Assembly (NCBI GenBank): GCA_020736575.1
Contig: JAGPYM010000007.1
Coordinates: 1,302,001 to 1,366,000, forward strand
Length of the DNA: 64,000 bases
DNA from: Thelonectria olida
Taxonomy: Eukaryota; Ascomycota; Sordariomycetes; Hypocreales; Nectriaceae
Direction of reading: 5' to 3'
The position numbers were made by a program, and so were the translations under genes. The notes beneath the pieces were generated by a model. It was given only the letters and a program-made list of their open reading frames with translations, did no database searches and was not told the DNA's origin. Positions 41,159 through 52,150 of this stretch are shown here, piece by piece (within the stretch, counting starts at the first letter, position 1; each line of letters starts with the position of its first letter).

Positions 41159-42257
41159 ATGGATCCCTTCGAAGACCCCGACTTGTTTGTGATAGACGAT
41201 GACGAGCTCGTCCAGCTCACTGGAAATTCTGCCAACAGAGATGTAAACGCTCCCCCGCCTCGACAGCGTTCTCCGTTGCACCTCCCCGGACAACAACCCT
41301 ACCAAGGCCCGCCGCCACGAAGGCCTCGTCGAAACGAACGAAGCACGCAGACCCAAACGGACTCTTCCGTTATCGACCTTACCGCGGAGCCTGATTCCCC
41401 CGTTCGAGAGCGACGCTCAACAGCATCAGCCAGTCACGGTAGTCGAAACCCTCGTAGGACGAACTCACAACGCATCTCGCCGCCTCGTTTAGCACGCAGT
41501 GACAGCACCTTTTTTACGCCTGTGACAGGAGTGATTGATTTGACTGCCGACTCTCCCGAAGAATCTCGGCCGTCCAACTCAACGCGAAGTAGGAGTGGTC
41601 GACATCATCACTCGCGTCATAACATCCGCCCGAACCCTGATGAGTTGATCGAACTAGAGATTATTAGCTCCATATCTCGCCAGGAACCGAACTTTACCTT
41701 GCTTTCGAGGAGATTTGCAGGTGTTTTTGGGCCAGTAATTGGCTTTCCGCCCCAGCTCGACATTTCAAGGCCTGCTTTCGCACCTCGACCCCCAAGTCCT
41801 AAGCCACCCATGGAACCGGTTCCTCCTACTCGGGAGGGCTTCACACGAGATACCTGCGCCGACCCCGAGAAAGCGTCGGAAAATATCGTCATATGCCCAG
41901 CTTGCGAGGAAGAGCTAGCCTACGATCCTTCAGATGCTGTGACGCACACTTCCCCCAGTGGGGGGAGGAAGCGAAAAAGGGCGCCTGGAGAACATCATTT
42001 CTGGGCCCTGAAGAAATGTGGCCATGTACGTATGATCATAGTGCTAGACTTACTTCATTTCTGACTGACAATTCTAGGTTTACTGTGCAGATTGCTTCGA
42101 TAACCGCCGGCCAACCAAGGCAAACCCTGAAGGTGCGGGCTTCCGCCCTCCGGATGGCAAAGTTCCCTACAACGCCATTAGCGACCTCCGCTGTGCAGTG
42201 GACGGTTGCGAGACAAAGATTACCAACAAAGCCGAATGGGTGGGCATTTTCCTCTAG
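41159..42257 (+). CDS. RING-finger protein with SUMO-interacting motifs (STUbL-like ubiquitin ligase)
   Basis: Two exons, 41159..42025 and 42078..42257, with a 52-nt intron, give 348 residues. The disordered N-terminal half carries two clean SUMO-interacting motifs, VIDLTAEPDS and VIDLTADSPEE. A third acidic patch (LFVIDDDELVQL) near the start may be another. The C-terminal RING has CPAC, KKCGH, YCADC and CAVDGC as zinc-ligand pairs, with unusually long loops between the first and second and between the third and fourth pairs. The protein ends at WVGIFL. SIMs plus a C-terminal RING are the hallmark of SUMO-targeted ubiquitin ligases (Slx8/Rfp/RNF4 type), which act on sumoylated nuclear proteins in genome maintenance. 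Orthology to a particular yeast protein is not certain. The splice site falls exactly between CGH and VYC, which fixes the exon join. Confidence 0.85.
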
Positions 42258-42834
42258 CCCTCGGGTTCCTTGAGCTAGACCAAGAACCTTTTGGGGACAT
42301 ACTCTTGACGAATTGATGATTTGTAACGAAGGGATTGAAAGGAAGCGGGTAGGGGCGGCGGAATACAGCGGCGCTGGGGCGCTTTTTGGTTCAATAGAAT
42401 TCGATTTGATTCTTTCTCCTCCCAGACGTCTGGCGTGCATAGCACATGACAGGACATGGAAAGGGAGGGGGCGATGTATGAAAGCTTGGAGAGCGAATGT
42501 TGGCACAGATACCAGGTCGAGTACCAACCAAATGTCATGTTCACGCGAGACGTGGACTAAATAATCTTCAAACACCCTGTACTTCAACATGTCATATTGT
42601 TCATGGGCCGCTAATATGAGTCAAGAGGTATGAATCAATCATCATCGACGCTGTGAGGCGGAATAAGCCATCTAACCGTGCATATGCGCAAAGTATACAT
42701 CCAAACCCTAAACTCCTGAATCCGCCCGTGATGCTACACCGAGCGATACCGACATCTCCAGTTTCAAACAAATTACAGGTGCTTTGTAGAAAATTTGCGC
42801 CGTGCCTTGCGCTTTCCGTTGTCGTGCGGTCGTA
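42258..42834. other. Convergent 3' region
   Basis: 577 bp between the stops of the RING/SIM gene and the long disordered-protein gene. No coding signal is seen. Confidence 0.45.
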
Positions 42835-44928
42835 TCAAATCATTAGGTCCAGTTCTATGTCGTCCATCCAGTCGCCGCCTCCGTACTCGGACTCTTGGGA
42901 GGCACTTGGGCCAGGTACCTCGCGGGCTGGAGCCAGCTCCGTATTCTCTTTGTTTTCGTTGATTGCCGCTTTAACTTTTGCCACAATTGGGCTCGCGGCC
43001 TTTGGTAGTTGGGGAATGGTTTTGGTGTTCGCATTCGGAGTGGTTGGTGCTGGCCTCGCTTTGAGGCTCTCGATCATGGGTTTCGTATTCGTCTTCGGGA
43101 CGGTAGGTGTTGGGGCCTTGGGAAGCCCATTTCTAGGTGTGGCATGTGCCGTACTCGACATCGGTCTTCCCTTGTTAATCTGAACCGGGGGTCTAGTGTT
43201 CGTCCTCGGGATAGACCGTTCTGGGGCCTTTTGGGCTGCAGGCGGGACATGCCTCTGTGGCGTGTGCGCCGTCTTGACAGGCTGAGGCTTGAGCTTGTTC
43301 CGCTGCGCACGAGCAGCTGCTTCCGCCTCCTGGCGAAAAGCCATGCCAGTTTGAGTGCGCAACCGATCTCGCTGCTGGATCTTCTCAAGTTCCGCCGTGC
43401 GGCGGCTGCGCTGGAGGGCGAGGGACATGAGCTCGTGGGAGCCCGAAGATGTGAAAAAGCGTCTAGGCGGGGGTGAGGGCGAATCAGGCCTCGGTTCTGG
43501 GAGCGATGGCTCCGGAGGATGTGGCTCTTTCTGAGAGTGAAGAGGTGAGATGGCTTTCGAAGGGGTCGATTTCGCTGTGATTTCTTCTTCCAGTTCGCGG
43601 GCTTGCTGGGACGGCGAGGGGAAGAAGTCGTCAAAGTTAGAGAGAATGGCTTGCGTACTAAGAGGAGGGGCTTGCCGAGGTGGTGAAGGTGAGCGAGAAG
43701 GACTTCGTCGGGCTAATTTGACCGTCGAAGGCCTTGGTGGAGGTGCCATTGGAGTTTGTTTCTGAATGCCGAGGTCTTCTTCGTATGGAGTCGGTTTTCG
43801 AGTAGGGCGACTCGATTCCTTCGGTACGGATGGTTCAGGCAACTCCATAGACATGTGTGCACAATGGGGTCGTGTGTGGTTTGTTTTGAGTTGGTTCTTC
43901 ATCGCTGCCTCCTGGGCATCGGCTAAGATGTCTTGCAACATATCTTGCGCAAGCTCTTCGTCAAAGTAATCGTCAAGGTCGCCGGCGTCTTCGTTGTCGT
44001 CGAGAACGTCAAAAGGGCCGTCAACAGCGCCGCCATGATCCTTCTTCCAAGGATTGCTGTCAGACCAAGGATCTAGATCCACCTTCTTCTTCTCTTCTGC
44101 GATGGGCCCTGGTTTTGATATAAGTTTTGGTTTGGTCACCACTGGTGGGCTGAAGAAATCGAAGGCTTCTTTGTCGAAATAGTCGTCCAGGTCCTGCGTA
44201 AAGTTTCCATCTTCTTCTATCATCTTCTGTTTCTTATTGTTCGTCTCCTTTTCATCCTTCTTTTTCTCCTCTGGAATAGTTTCCGGTTCCGGTATTGGTG
44301 GCGGCAGCGGTGGTGGTGGGCAAGGCTTCTCCAACTCAATGGCCAAATCTTCTATATCCGCTTCGTCCTCCTCTTCCACGATGTCGTCCAGCTTCGGTGC
44401 CGCAGTCGGGAGGTCTAGTGTCTCTGTGTTCTTCGCTTCCTTCGCTTCCATTTGCTCTCCCTCCGCATCTCTCTTTTTCGTAGTCCCGTTGCCGCGCACA
44501 AACCTAGAGATCGTGTCTTGACTCGGTCGCACGTTCACGAGGGGCAATCCCTTCTTGCGCTTCTCCTCCCTCTCAGCCAGCGCTTTTCCCTTTTTCTTCT
44601 CCCTCGCAGCCCTCGCTTTTGACGCAGCCCTTTCCTTTTCAAATTCCTTTCGAATTCGTTCTTGTTCGGCCTTTTCATGTTTGATGCGCTCAATACGGGT
44701 CATTTTCGGTCCGCGGTTGGCCGCTTTGTAGGCCTTTTGGACCTGCTTCGAGGTCATGGGCCGTTCAAAGCGGGCGGCGTCGGGGGCATCATTCCGGCCC
44801 GGGTGTTGGGGAATGAGGGTAAATGTTCTCTGGCCTCCCATCGTGGCGACTTCATCTGACCGGTTCGTGATAGGTTTGTTGATTAAAGGGAGTGTCGCAC
44901 GCTCAATGTATTCGTGGAGTGCAGGCAT
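42835..44928 (-). CDS. Long intrinsically disordered, charged protein of unknown function
   Basis: A single ORF of 697 residues; an internal ATG at 44841 (MGGQRTFTLIPQHPGRNDAP) may be the true start. After this conserved-looking opening comes a Lys/Arg/Glu coiled-coil-like stretch (KHEKAEQERIRKEFEKERAA) ending in KKGLPLVNVRPSQDTISRFV, where QDTISRF is close to a PCNA-binding PIP-box. Two near-identical acidic-aromatic blocks follow (DLDDYFDKEAFDFF and DLDDYFDEELAQDML), with a related NFDDFFPSPSQ further on. Next are Pro/Ser-rich linkers, a basic helix (FFTSSGSHELMSLALQRSRR), and an acidic tail, GGGDWMDDIELDLMI. I do not recognise the family. The composition fits a nuclear scaffold. It converges on the RING/SIM gene. 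Confidence 0.75.
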   Translation of the reverse strand: MPALHEYIERATLPLINKPITNRSDEVATMGGQRTFTLIPQHPGRNDAPDAARFERPMTSKQVQKAYKAANRGPKMTRIERIKHEKAEQERIRKEFEKERAASKARAAREKKKGKALAEREEKRKKGLPLVNVRPSQDTISRFVRGNGTTKKRDAEGEQMEAKEAKNTETLDLPTAAPKLDDIVEEEDEADIEDLAIELEKPCPPPPLPPPIPEPETIPEEKKKDEKETNNKKQKMIEEDGNFTQDLDDYFDKEAFDFFSPPVVTKPKLISKPGPIAEEKKKVDLDPWSDSNPWKKDHGGAVDGPFDVLDDNEDAGDLDDYFDEELAQDMLQDILADAQEAAMKNQLKTNHTRPHCAHMSMELPEPSVPKESSRPTRKPTPYEEDLGIQKQTPMAPPPRPSTVKLARRSPSRSPSPPRQAPPLSTQAILSNFDDFFPSPSQQARELEEEITAKSTPSKAISPLHSQKEPHPPEPSLPEPRPDSPSPPPRRFFTSSGSHELMSLALQRSRRTAELEKIQQRDRLRTQTGMAFRQEAEAAARAQRNKLKPQPVKTAHTPQRHVPPAAQKAPERSIPRTNTRPPVQINKGRPMSSTAHATPRNGLPKAPTPTVPKTNTKPMIESLKARPAPTTPNANTKTIPQLPKAASPIVAKVKAAINENKENTELAPAREVPGPSASQESEYGGGDWMDDIELDLMI

Positions 44929-45185
44929 CGATGGAGCGGGACGTGTTCCATGGCGGGGGTGGTTCGACGCAGAATGACGCGAAGTGGGAACGAAGTCACA
45001 TGACTGGGGTCAGCACTTACAGGAGGGCGCGGAACAAGGTCAGCACTCAGTTATTACTTCTTGCGATGAACCAAAATGATGGCAATACCGTTCGATTTCA
45101 ATTGAGAATACTGAATTTCGGTCAAGCAGGTCTTCTAGATTGGCTGACTCGACTGCCCTAGTTAACTGCCCCTGATCTTCCATCC
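44929..45185. other. Short intergenic region
   Basis: Upstream of the disordered-protein gene and downstream of the aldo-keto reductase, both on the minus strand. No element was identified. Confidence 0.4.
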
Positions 45186-46223
45186 TTACTTCTCCAAAGG
45201 CTCAACCGTTGGATCCCAAGCACAAGGGCTGTAATCCTTGGTCGCAACGTCCTCCACCTCCTCCTCCGTCAGCTCAAAGTCATACAGCTGCGCATTCTCC
45301 AGGATTCGCGACGGCGTCACGCTTTTCACCAGCGGCACAAGACCCCGCTGCAGACTCCAGCGCAGCAGGATCTGGGCCTCCGTCTTACCATACTTTTCCG
45401 CCAACGCCTTGATCTTGGGCTCGCCGAAACGCTGGCCGCGGACAATGGGGCAGTAGGCCTCGACGGCGATGTTACGGTCGGTGCACCACTTGACAATCTC
45501 TGGACGGGTCAACCAAGGATGCACTTCCCACTGGCCGACAGAGATGACGCCTCCCTTGCCAGGGCCACCGCGCTCTGACTCGAGCTGCTTGATGTACTGC
45601 TCCAGCTCGTCTAGATGGTGCACGCCGTAGTTTGACACGCCGATGGAGCGCACTTTGCCGGCTTCGACGAGCTCGACGAGCGCCTTCCACGCGCCCTTGC
45701 GGTTTTCGGGGCCGCCGTAGGGCGCGTGAATCAACACGAGGTCGAGGTATTCGAGCTTCGTCTCCTCAAGGGCAATCTCGACGAGCTTGTAGGTGTTGTC
45801 GTAGCTCAGAGGGAACTTAGTCTTGGGGACCTTGGTGGTGAAGAAGACTTCGGATCTGGGAATACCAGCGGCGGAGATGCCTGCAGCGCTGTGGCCTTGG
45901 TTGCGGTAGGCTGAAGCGGAGTCGATCTGCAGACAATTGTTAGGTTTAAGGTGACTGTGTCAGAGAATACTTACATGACGATAGCCGATTTCCAAGGCCT
46001 TCTTGCAGACTTCCGGGGCTTGTTCAAAGGGACTAAAATGCTGTTGTCAGGAACAGAGCAACATGGGGACAATCCGAGATGCGCTCACGTTTGGTAGACC
46101 TGAGATGGATTAGCAAAGAGCAATGAGGCTAGAAGGCAATGGACTTACTCCAAATCCAAGTCTCGGGATGAAGTATCCCGAATTGAGCTTGAAAGTCGAC
46201 TGAAGAGTAAGATTGGAAGCCAT
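45186..46223 (-). CDS. Aldo-keto reductase
   Basis: Four exons, complement of 45186..45926, 45975..46032, 46089..46099 and 46149..46223, give 294 residues. The order of motifs is FIPRLGFGVYQT, IDSASAYRNQ with the catalytic Asp and Tyr, FFTTKVP with the Lys, and LVLIHAPYG with the His, completing the AKR tetrad. The NADPH-binding end is VPLVKSVTPSRILENA. This is a cytosolic (beta/alpha)8 barrel oxidoreductase that reduces aldehydes or ketones. The closest general group is the fungal 2,5-diketogluconate-reductase-like or glycerol-dehydrogenase-like AKRs; the substrate cannot be read from sequence. The second exon is only 11 nt and supplies VYQ plus two bases, which restores the conserved GVYQT. 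All joins close in phase. Confidence 0.92.
46089..46099 (-). other. 11-nt coding microexon of the aldo-keto reductase
   Basis: The exon reads GTCTACCAAAC between a CTCAG acceptor and a GTGAGC donor; the flanking introns are 49 and 56 nt. Skipping it would remove the conserved VYQT and shift the frame. Confidence 0.85.
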
Positions 46224-46738
46224 TTTGTGAAGGTGAATCTGTAGCGGCTGGAGTTGACTGCAGCTCAGGGCGGGGTCGCGTCGGAGAGTTTCAACAATAC
46301 AAACAGAATGAGAATGGAAAATGGTCACCTGCGCTCTCAATTCAAGATTCAACGTGACTTTATACTCGAGAAATGTTGTTTGATGCTTCTCGGAAACCGA
46401 CAATTAGTAAGAAGCAATGCAACAGTTGTGGGGTTGATATCGCGATGCGGGCCGGTCGGTTAGTTCCAGTCCGGGCCCGGGTCCGCGATGATCTCATACA
46501 CGCCTTGACTAGATGCACCAATAGCCTCATGTATCAAGCCATGCATATTCAAATAAACACTACTTGACCATCCAAATCATTCGGTCCTATCGGAATTAAT
46601 CATCATGTCCGAACTGTTGTTATCACGTCGAATAGGCAGCAAGATTTGACAAATCTACCTCTTCGTCCAGGGTAGCATCGTTGGAAACAAACAGGCACAC
46701 GAATGCTTTACTGTTTGTTTTTGCAGTTTCTGTTCACT
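46224..46738. other. Intergenic region between the reductase and dom34
   Basis: 515 bp holding the reductase promoter and the 3' end of dom34. No further gene is seen. Confidence 0.45.
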
Positions 46739-48101
46739 CTAGACGACACTATCTACTTGATCTGGGTGTTCCCTAGGCCCATCATTGCCATCTTCTTCCT
46801 CCTCTTCATCGTCGAGATCCAGCATGGGGTAGTTGAGAATGGCGGCAATATCACCCAACATGGACAGCCGTTGACCACTCTCGTGATCGCTACTGAGCAC
46901 CCGGGCCTCACCACCGTCCTTCTTGACCTTTTCAACGAGAGCGACGTACTTCTTCCGCGTCGCCAGATTCTCGCTCCGGAATAGTGAATTATTGACCAAG
47001 AGTAAACCGCCGCCGGGCCCGACCGCTCCGTCGTTGACAGCCTTTTCCACGGAGGAGGTGCCGTACCAGGCCCGGCCGTCATCGAGCTTGAGCATGTCAA
47101 AAAACTGATCGACAAACTGCGCCTCCCGCGCATACTTCATGTTCTTCATCTTGGCGAGAACCTCGGGGCTCTTGAGAATCTCGTTCAGGCTGTGGACGTG
47201 GCCCGAGTTGGCGTGCACCACGAGAGATTCCTTGGCGACGGCCGTGAGGATCTTGTCCGCTTTATCTCGGCCCTGGTTCGCAATGTACTGCTTAAAGTCG
47301 GTCGCAACAAAGCCGGGACTCGCGAGAAGAATGGGTCGGGGCTCGGAAAAGTCAATTGTTCGCGTCAAGGTGGATAGGGTCTTTTCGAAGAAGCGACGCA
47401 TGCCCGCATCTTGATCCGAGGCCAAGTCACGCTTCTTCGGTATGACGCTTTCAACGCGGACTTTGAGGACGGTTCGGAATTGTGTGATGAGGCAGATGTT
47501 GGCAATGCCCTCCTGCATGACGACGGCAGCCAAGGCACCGTTCTTGTCGTCGGCCAGGGCCTCCCGGAGGGTCTCTTTGGCGATGGAATCCCAGCCATCG
47601 GGCTTTATAATTGTAAAGGGACGGTTAACTTCGAGGTCGAGGGTATGATGGGTGCCAAGGCTGACGTGAGGGTTCTCGGCGCAGACGGTGCCGGAGACGC
47701 GGAGAGAGGAGACGACGGGGTCGAAGAAGGTGCTCTTGACCTTGATTGCGAGGTCGGTGTGGACGCGGCCAGTTAACACGGAGCCGGTGGCGGTTGAGCT
47801 TGTGACTTTGCGGATTGCGTGGGCGTGGACGATGTCGTGGGGGAGGATGAGGTTGTAGGCATGCCACTAGAGGGTTGAAGTTAGTAGACGACACGGAAGG
47901 TATAGCAAGACTTGAGGACGATGGTGGCATCGCCCGATTCGCAGCCGTGGAGGGGCGCAAGGCTGAAGTTGGTGGAGGAGCGAAGAAGCGGGGGAGGGGC
48001 AGATGGGAAAAGAAACGCACCATGTCTTCAGGGTCCTCGGGTAGCAGAGACACAGTCTCCTCCTCCCAATTCTTGGGGAGCTTCCGCGTTACGAGCTTCA
48101 T
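46739..48101 (-). CDS. dom34: Dom34/Pelota ribosome-rescue factor
   Basis: Two exons, complement of 46739..47866 and 48021..48101, with a 154-nt intron, give 402 residues. Domain 1 (Sm-like) begins MKLVTRKLPKNWEEETVSLL and passes the splice as EDPEDMWHAYNLILPHDIVH, then IRKVTSSTATGSV and ALADDKNGALAAVVMQEG. The eRF1-like middle domain includes RPILLASPGFVATDFKQYI and lacks any GGQ, as expected for Dom34 rather than eRF1. Domain 3 has GRAWYGTSSVEKAVNDGAVG and LLLVNNSLFR. The C-terminus is acidic (LDLDDEEEEED). With Hbs1 and Rli1 it splits stalled ribosomes in no-go and non-stop decay; it is cytoplasmic. The intron is longer than most in the window. Confidence 0.95.
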
Positions 48102-51100
48102 GTCGATTCTGGTTGGAGGATGTGGATGGTTGATGTTTTTTTTTTGCGTCTGATTTTGATTTTGCAGATGCGCGAGTGATGCTATTCGTAGAGTGGGTTG
48201 TCCAATGAGGTGGTGGGGGTTGATTCAACTGTTCTGTGAATCTGCAGTAGGTGAAGGAGAGAAGAACGAAGCACGACGAGATGGGTGAGAGAGAGTAAAT
48301 AAATAGAGGAATAATCTGGGTTTATTTACATGGTCAGATAGACGGAGAAAAAGCTAGAGCTAAACGTTCGTCCTGCGCGGTAAATTTGAATACATTGAGT
48401 TGGACCCTGAGGATGCTGGCGATGACGTGTGATGCCACCAAGAAACTTATTGGTGGAGTGGCGTGAGCTCAAGGCACCCACCCAAGTGCCATTAATTATT
48501 AATATCAGAACGGTTCTCAAGAATTGTACAGATGGATTGACTGGTCGCAACAAGCACAACATGGATCATGCAATTCGCTCTCTCGTAGAAATCATCCAGG
48601 GAAGAACCACACGTGGCAATGCCAGTTCACTCAGGCACTCAACAATAGGCCTCCCTACGAATAAACGTTAGGGATGGAAGCTTCCATTCTCTCTTTGCAA
48701 TATGACACATTCACTCCCAAGTATCGGCAGTACAAGTACGGGAGAGTTTTCTGGAACAAACCTTGTCAAAAAACACTCACATCTCTCTTGGGTATAAATG
48801 CCGTGTCCTCCCGGCCCAAAAAAACGAGACCGAAGTCCCGTCCTCCCTCAGATGTCGCTACTTGTTCGTCCTCGCCACCCAACCGATTCTGACTGCAGAA
48901 GTGTCAACTTTACTTGCTTGGGCCTGACTGACATTATACAGGGTCCCGGGGGCGCTGATCTTATTGGCGGTTCTTTCTGGGGGCGGAGTCTTCGCTATAA
49001 CTCTAGATGAGCTGCTTGATTTTCTTTCATTTTATCAGCCCCAACCCTTATGTTTTGCTTTTCATGCCCTAGGCAAGCTCATCCAAACTCAATAAGTCAG
49101 TTAGCGAGCTTCCAAGTGATGACATACAATCAATAGGGCAAACGAGCAATGATGATCTGCGTCTTCCATCCGCAAGGGGCTCAGACCGTCGTGGACTGTG
49201 CCGCGGAGACCAGACTGCTGAGTTCGATAAGTTGTCCATGTTATTTTGTGGTTATTTGTACCTGCCTAGATGATAAAGAGGCCCGAAGTCGAGGCTGAAG
49301 TCGAGATGGAAGAACTCGGGATAGAGAATTGCAACTGTCTCTCATGCCTGCTGATATGATGCTCAAGTGAGACATTGAACCACACCACTTTCGACGGATC
49401 AAGGCTCAAGTCTTACAGCATGTTTCTCTCTCTCTCTTCTAACTACATCTTTGTATATCCGTCGTTTCACATCCTTCTTCAGACATCCACCTCAGGTTGA
49501 ATTAACATCCGCTCATAGTGGCGTCTAGACAAACGTCTTGAACTGCCATCATATATTCGTATATCTACGGCAGTTTACACCTCTTCATAGGTAACCCCCG
49601 TTGTCTAGAACCCTCGCTTGAATTTAATTTCACTTTCGATAGTATCCGACCCTGGCAGCGTTAATGATGCGCTCAATAAAATAATTACAAAAGACATCGT
49701 TCTAGTCGTTGCAGGAGGAACAAGAGAGTAAAGTGGTGTAGTCTCATAGTACGAATGTCTGTCAGCAGCTTACATTCTATGCATCAAGAGAGAAACGGCA
49801 TAGTTACTTGATCGATGCAGGGCAAGGTAGCGGAGGCTCCTCGAGGGGCTAATTAAATACTATCCACTATCATGTTGCATTGTATCCCTGGAGCGATGGT
49901 ACTGGTTCTTTGTATCCCGCACTCTGAACCATCTAGTAACGTCGGCGTTTTTAATACCCCATCTTACTTGTTCAAAACTTGGCATGCTTGTTTACTTGAT
50001 CTTAGGTATTTTGACTGGTGATTGAGATGGGGGAGTCAGGTAGATGTAGTTACTCATAAAGATGTTGACGCCGTTCATTTTCGCGTAATAGTCGTGTTGT
50101 CTTGATGAGGTTCGTTGCATGGGTATTAATTTGATCTTATTCCTTACCCTTAAAGAAACCCATATTCTGGAAGCTGTAGACCTTCATAGACCTGAATAAG
50201 TATACCTTACCTCGATAGGTATAAGCTGGTGCCTAATACTCAGCCCTTTCATTCTTGATAAATCTTAAATACCGCTGAGATATCTACCCGCTTAGAGGCT
50301 CTCTAAAAGCTCTATCACTTGAGTGTTAGTTATTACTAATGTAAATCTATCCGTTGATCCGTTGCATAAGTTGTAAGAACCAGAGGTGCATGCTGCTATG
50401 GATTTTTCGGTGCCTTGGCTTGAGCACTTCATACTTTCTCCTTACCTGAATGTAGTAGATTAGAATATCTCGAAACTTGGACAGAAACGAGTTCTGTGAT
50501 TTAGAGGGATCAGGCGTGGGGCATCAGCACAAGACTCTGTTGTGCAAAACGGTAGCCTGCTAAGACGAAACTCAAAGATAGAACGATGATGATCGGAACA
50601 CATGACCTGAGATGATGAAAATCTAGAAAAGTTCAATTATATCTCTATATCAAATACGAAGGATGAAATATAGATGATCTAGTAGATCTAACATCTCGCG
50701 TCCTGGTTGGTCAATAACTTGTCACGACCTACGCGGTTTGACGGGATGTCGAAAAGTTCGAGCATGAGCACTACACGTAACACACTCGAAATATGAGCAG
50801 TGTGGGGTTTCAATGTTTAAATGATCAATATCATGCTCGCCTGACGCATGCGTCGCCTTCAAAGAGGGGTGTCTGTCCGAAATTACGGCGAGAGTTGCTT
50901 CTTGGATCCGAGAATGATATGTCCGAGTGCCCTCACTCTTGATATCTACGTAACGCAGGTATCTCGCGGTATGAGAGCTCCCATAGTACAATTGTGTAAC
51001 ATGATTGAGCATTGCTATCAGTGGGCGTTCAAGACTAAGACCGCGACTCGAATAGACGAGGCCCATGGTGATATGAGTAGAAACATGACTATAATTTGCC

Positions 51101-51489
51101 CATTCCATGAATTCGGAATCTTGATATCCACCTTAACCCCATCAGCTCTCTTTCCCCGACCAACTGCAACATGACACGATCAGAGGTCAACGGCTGGACG
51201 TAAGACTAGAGGCCCGCCGTGCCTTGTTCGTAATTTGCTTAAATGAGACGATGAGAGGAACCAGAGCTCATCGGGCCAGATATTCTTCGGTATTAGTTGC
51301 ATCACATGGTCAAGCTCTCGTAACTGCGCCCGAATAGCGACTTGTCAAACTTTATGGGATTTGTCAACCACGGAATCTGGGTCTGCGGTCTACCCTGGTA
51401 AACCATAACGGCACTGACATCCAAGCATAACGCGGGAAACGCCAACCTCTTCTGCAGGGCCCTAGACTAGTGAGAACGACCCCAGCATG
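48102..51489. other. Gene-poor region, left part
   Basis: About 3.4 kb with no supportable gene. From about 49300 to 50700 it is AT-rich with frequent TATA/TAAT steps and no long ORF. The ORF at 50722-51108 on the minus strand shows no motif. No terminal repeat or transposase fragment was recognised. The first 200 bp are the dom34 leader. Confidence 0.45.
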
Positions 51490-52023
51490 TCAATCAAGGA
51501 TATTGCTGCCGTTGCCAAGAAATATAAGCTGTCGGTTTATGCCGAATCAGCCGTGATGTGACGCTTTTGCTTTTGAGGTTGATGGCACGATTTAGATGCC
51601 GGACGTCCGGACACATCGCCACAGAATGAGTCGGAGGCGTGAGCCTGCACGATGATATCGTTGGAGCAGAAGTGGTGGAGAGACCAAGACGGTCATCTCA
51701 ACACTTTGGAATATGTAGTCACACGTTTTCGCAATATAATCACGGCATTTGTAGTTGCGAAGCTTGTAGCCACGACCTTTTCAAGCTCGAGAATGGTGCA
51801 GGGTAGCAACCAAACGGTCAAATTGGTCACACACCCTGCGCCGATTGATGAGCTGCTGACTGCATATTCCGCCAGCGGTCTGGACCTCGCTCCAGTGCCG
51901 TCCGCCTTGGATTGGTTACCAAGCATCCGCGGGTGCCGGAGGATCTATCTTGTCTCTGCCGCGCGGGAAGCGACATTGGGAATAGGGCACAGGAATCTAT
52001 ATGGTTACCTATCGGGCTCATGA
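51490..52023 (+). pseudogene. Possible decayed gene of unknown family
   Basis: A short start (MSIKDIAAVAKKYKLSVYAE, from 51488) with protein-like composition runs into stops after 24 codons. A further open frame of 123 codons (51652-52023) contains PIDELLTAYSASGLDLAPVP and looks like coding sequence. I could not join the two by plausible introns. I do not recognise either part. This could be a relic, an unannotated small gene, or chance. Confidence 0.25.
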
Positions 52024-52132
52024 CCATGACAGCTCACCCCCCTTCTCGTAAGTCAGGACCCCAAAGGACAAGGTCAGGCACGGGACGGAACGGTAGTTGA
52101 CAAATGCCCGGATCCGTCGGAGTTTGCTTGGA

Positions 52133-52150
52133 GGGGGGGGGGGGGGGGGG
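52133..52150. repeat. Run of 18 consecutive G
   Basis: Uninterrupted poly-G on the plus strand, bounded by A and T, followed by GG. It lies in the gene-poor region. Such tracts are unstable, can form G-quadruplexes and are also error-prone in sequencing. Confidence 0.9.

Noticed and set aside
50722..51108. 128-codon minus-strand ORF
   Set aside because: No family resemblance and no flanking exons; it lies in AT-rich gene-poor sequence.
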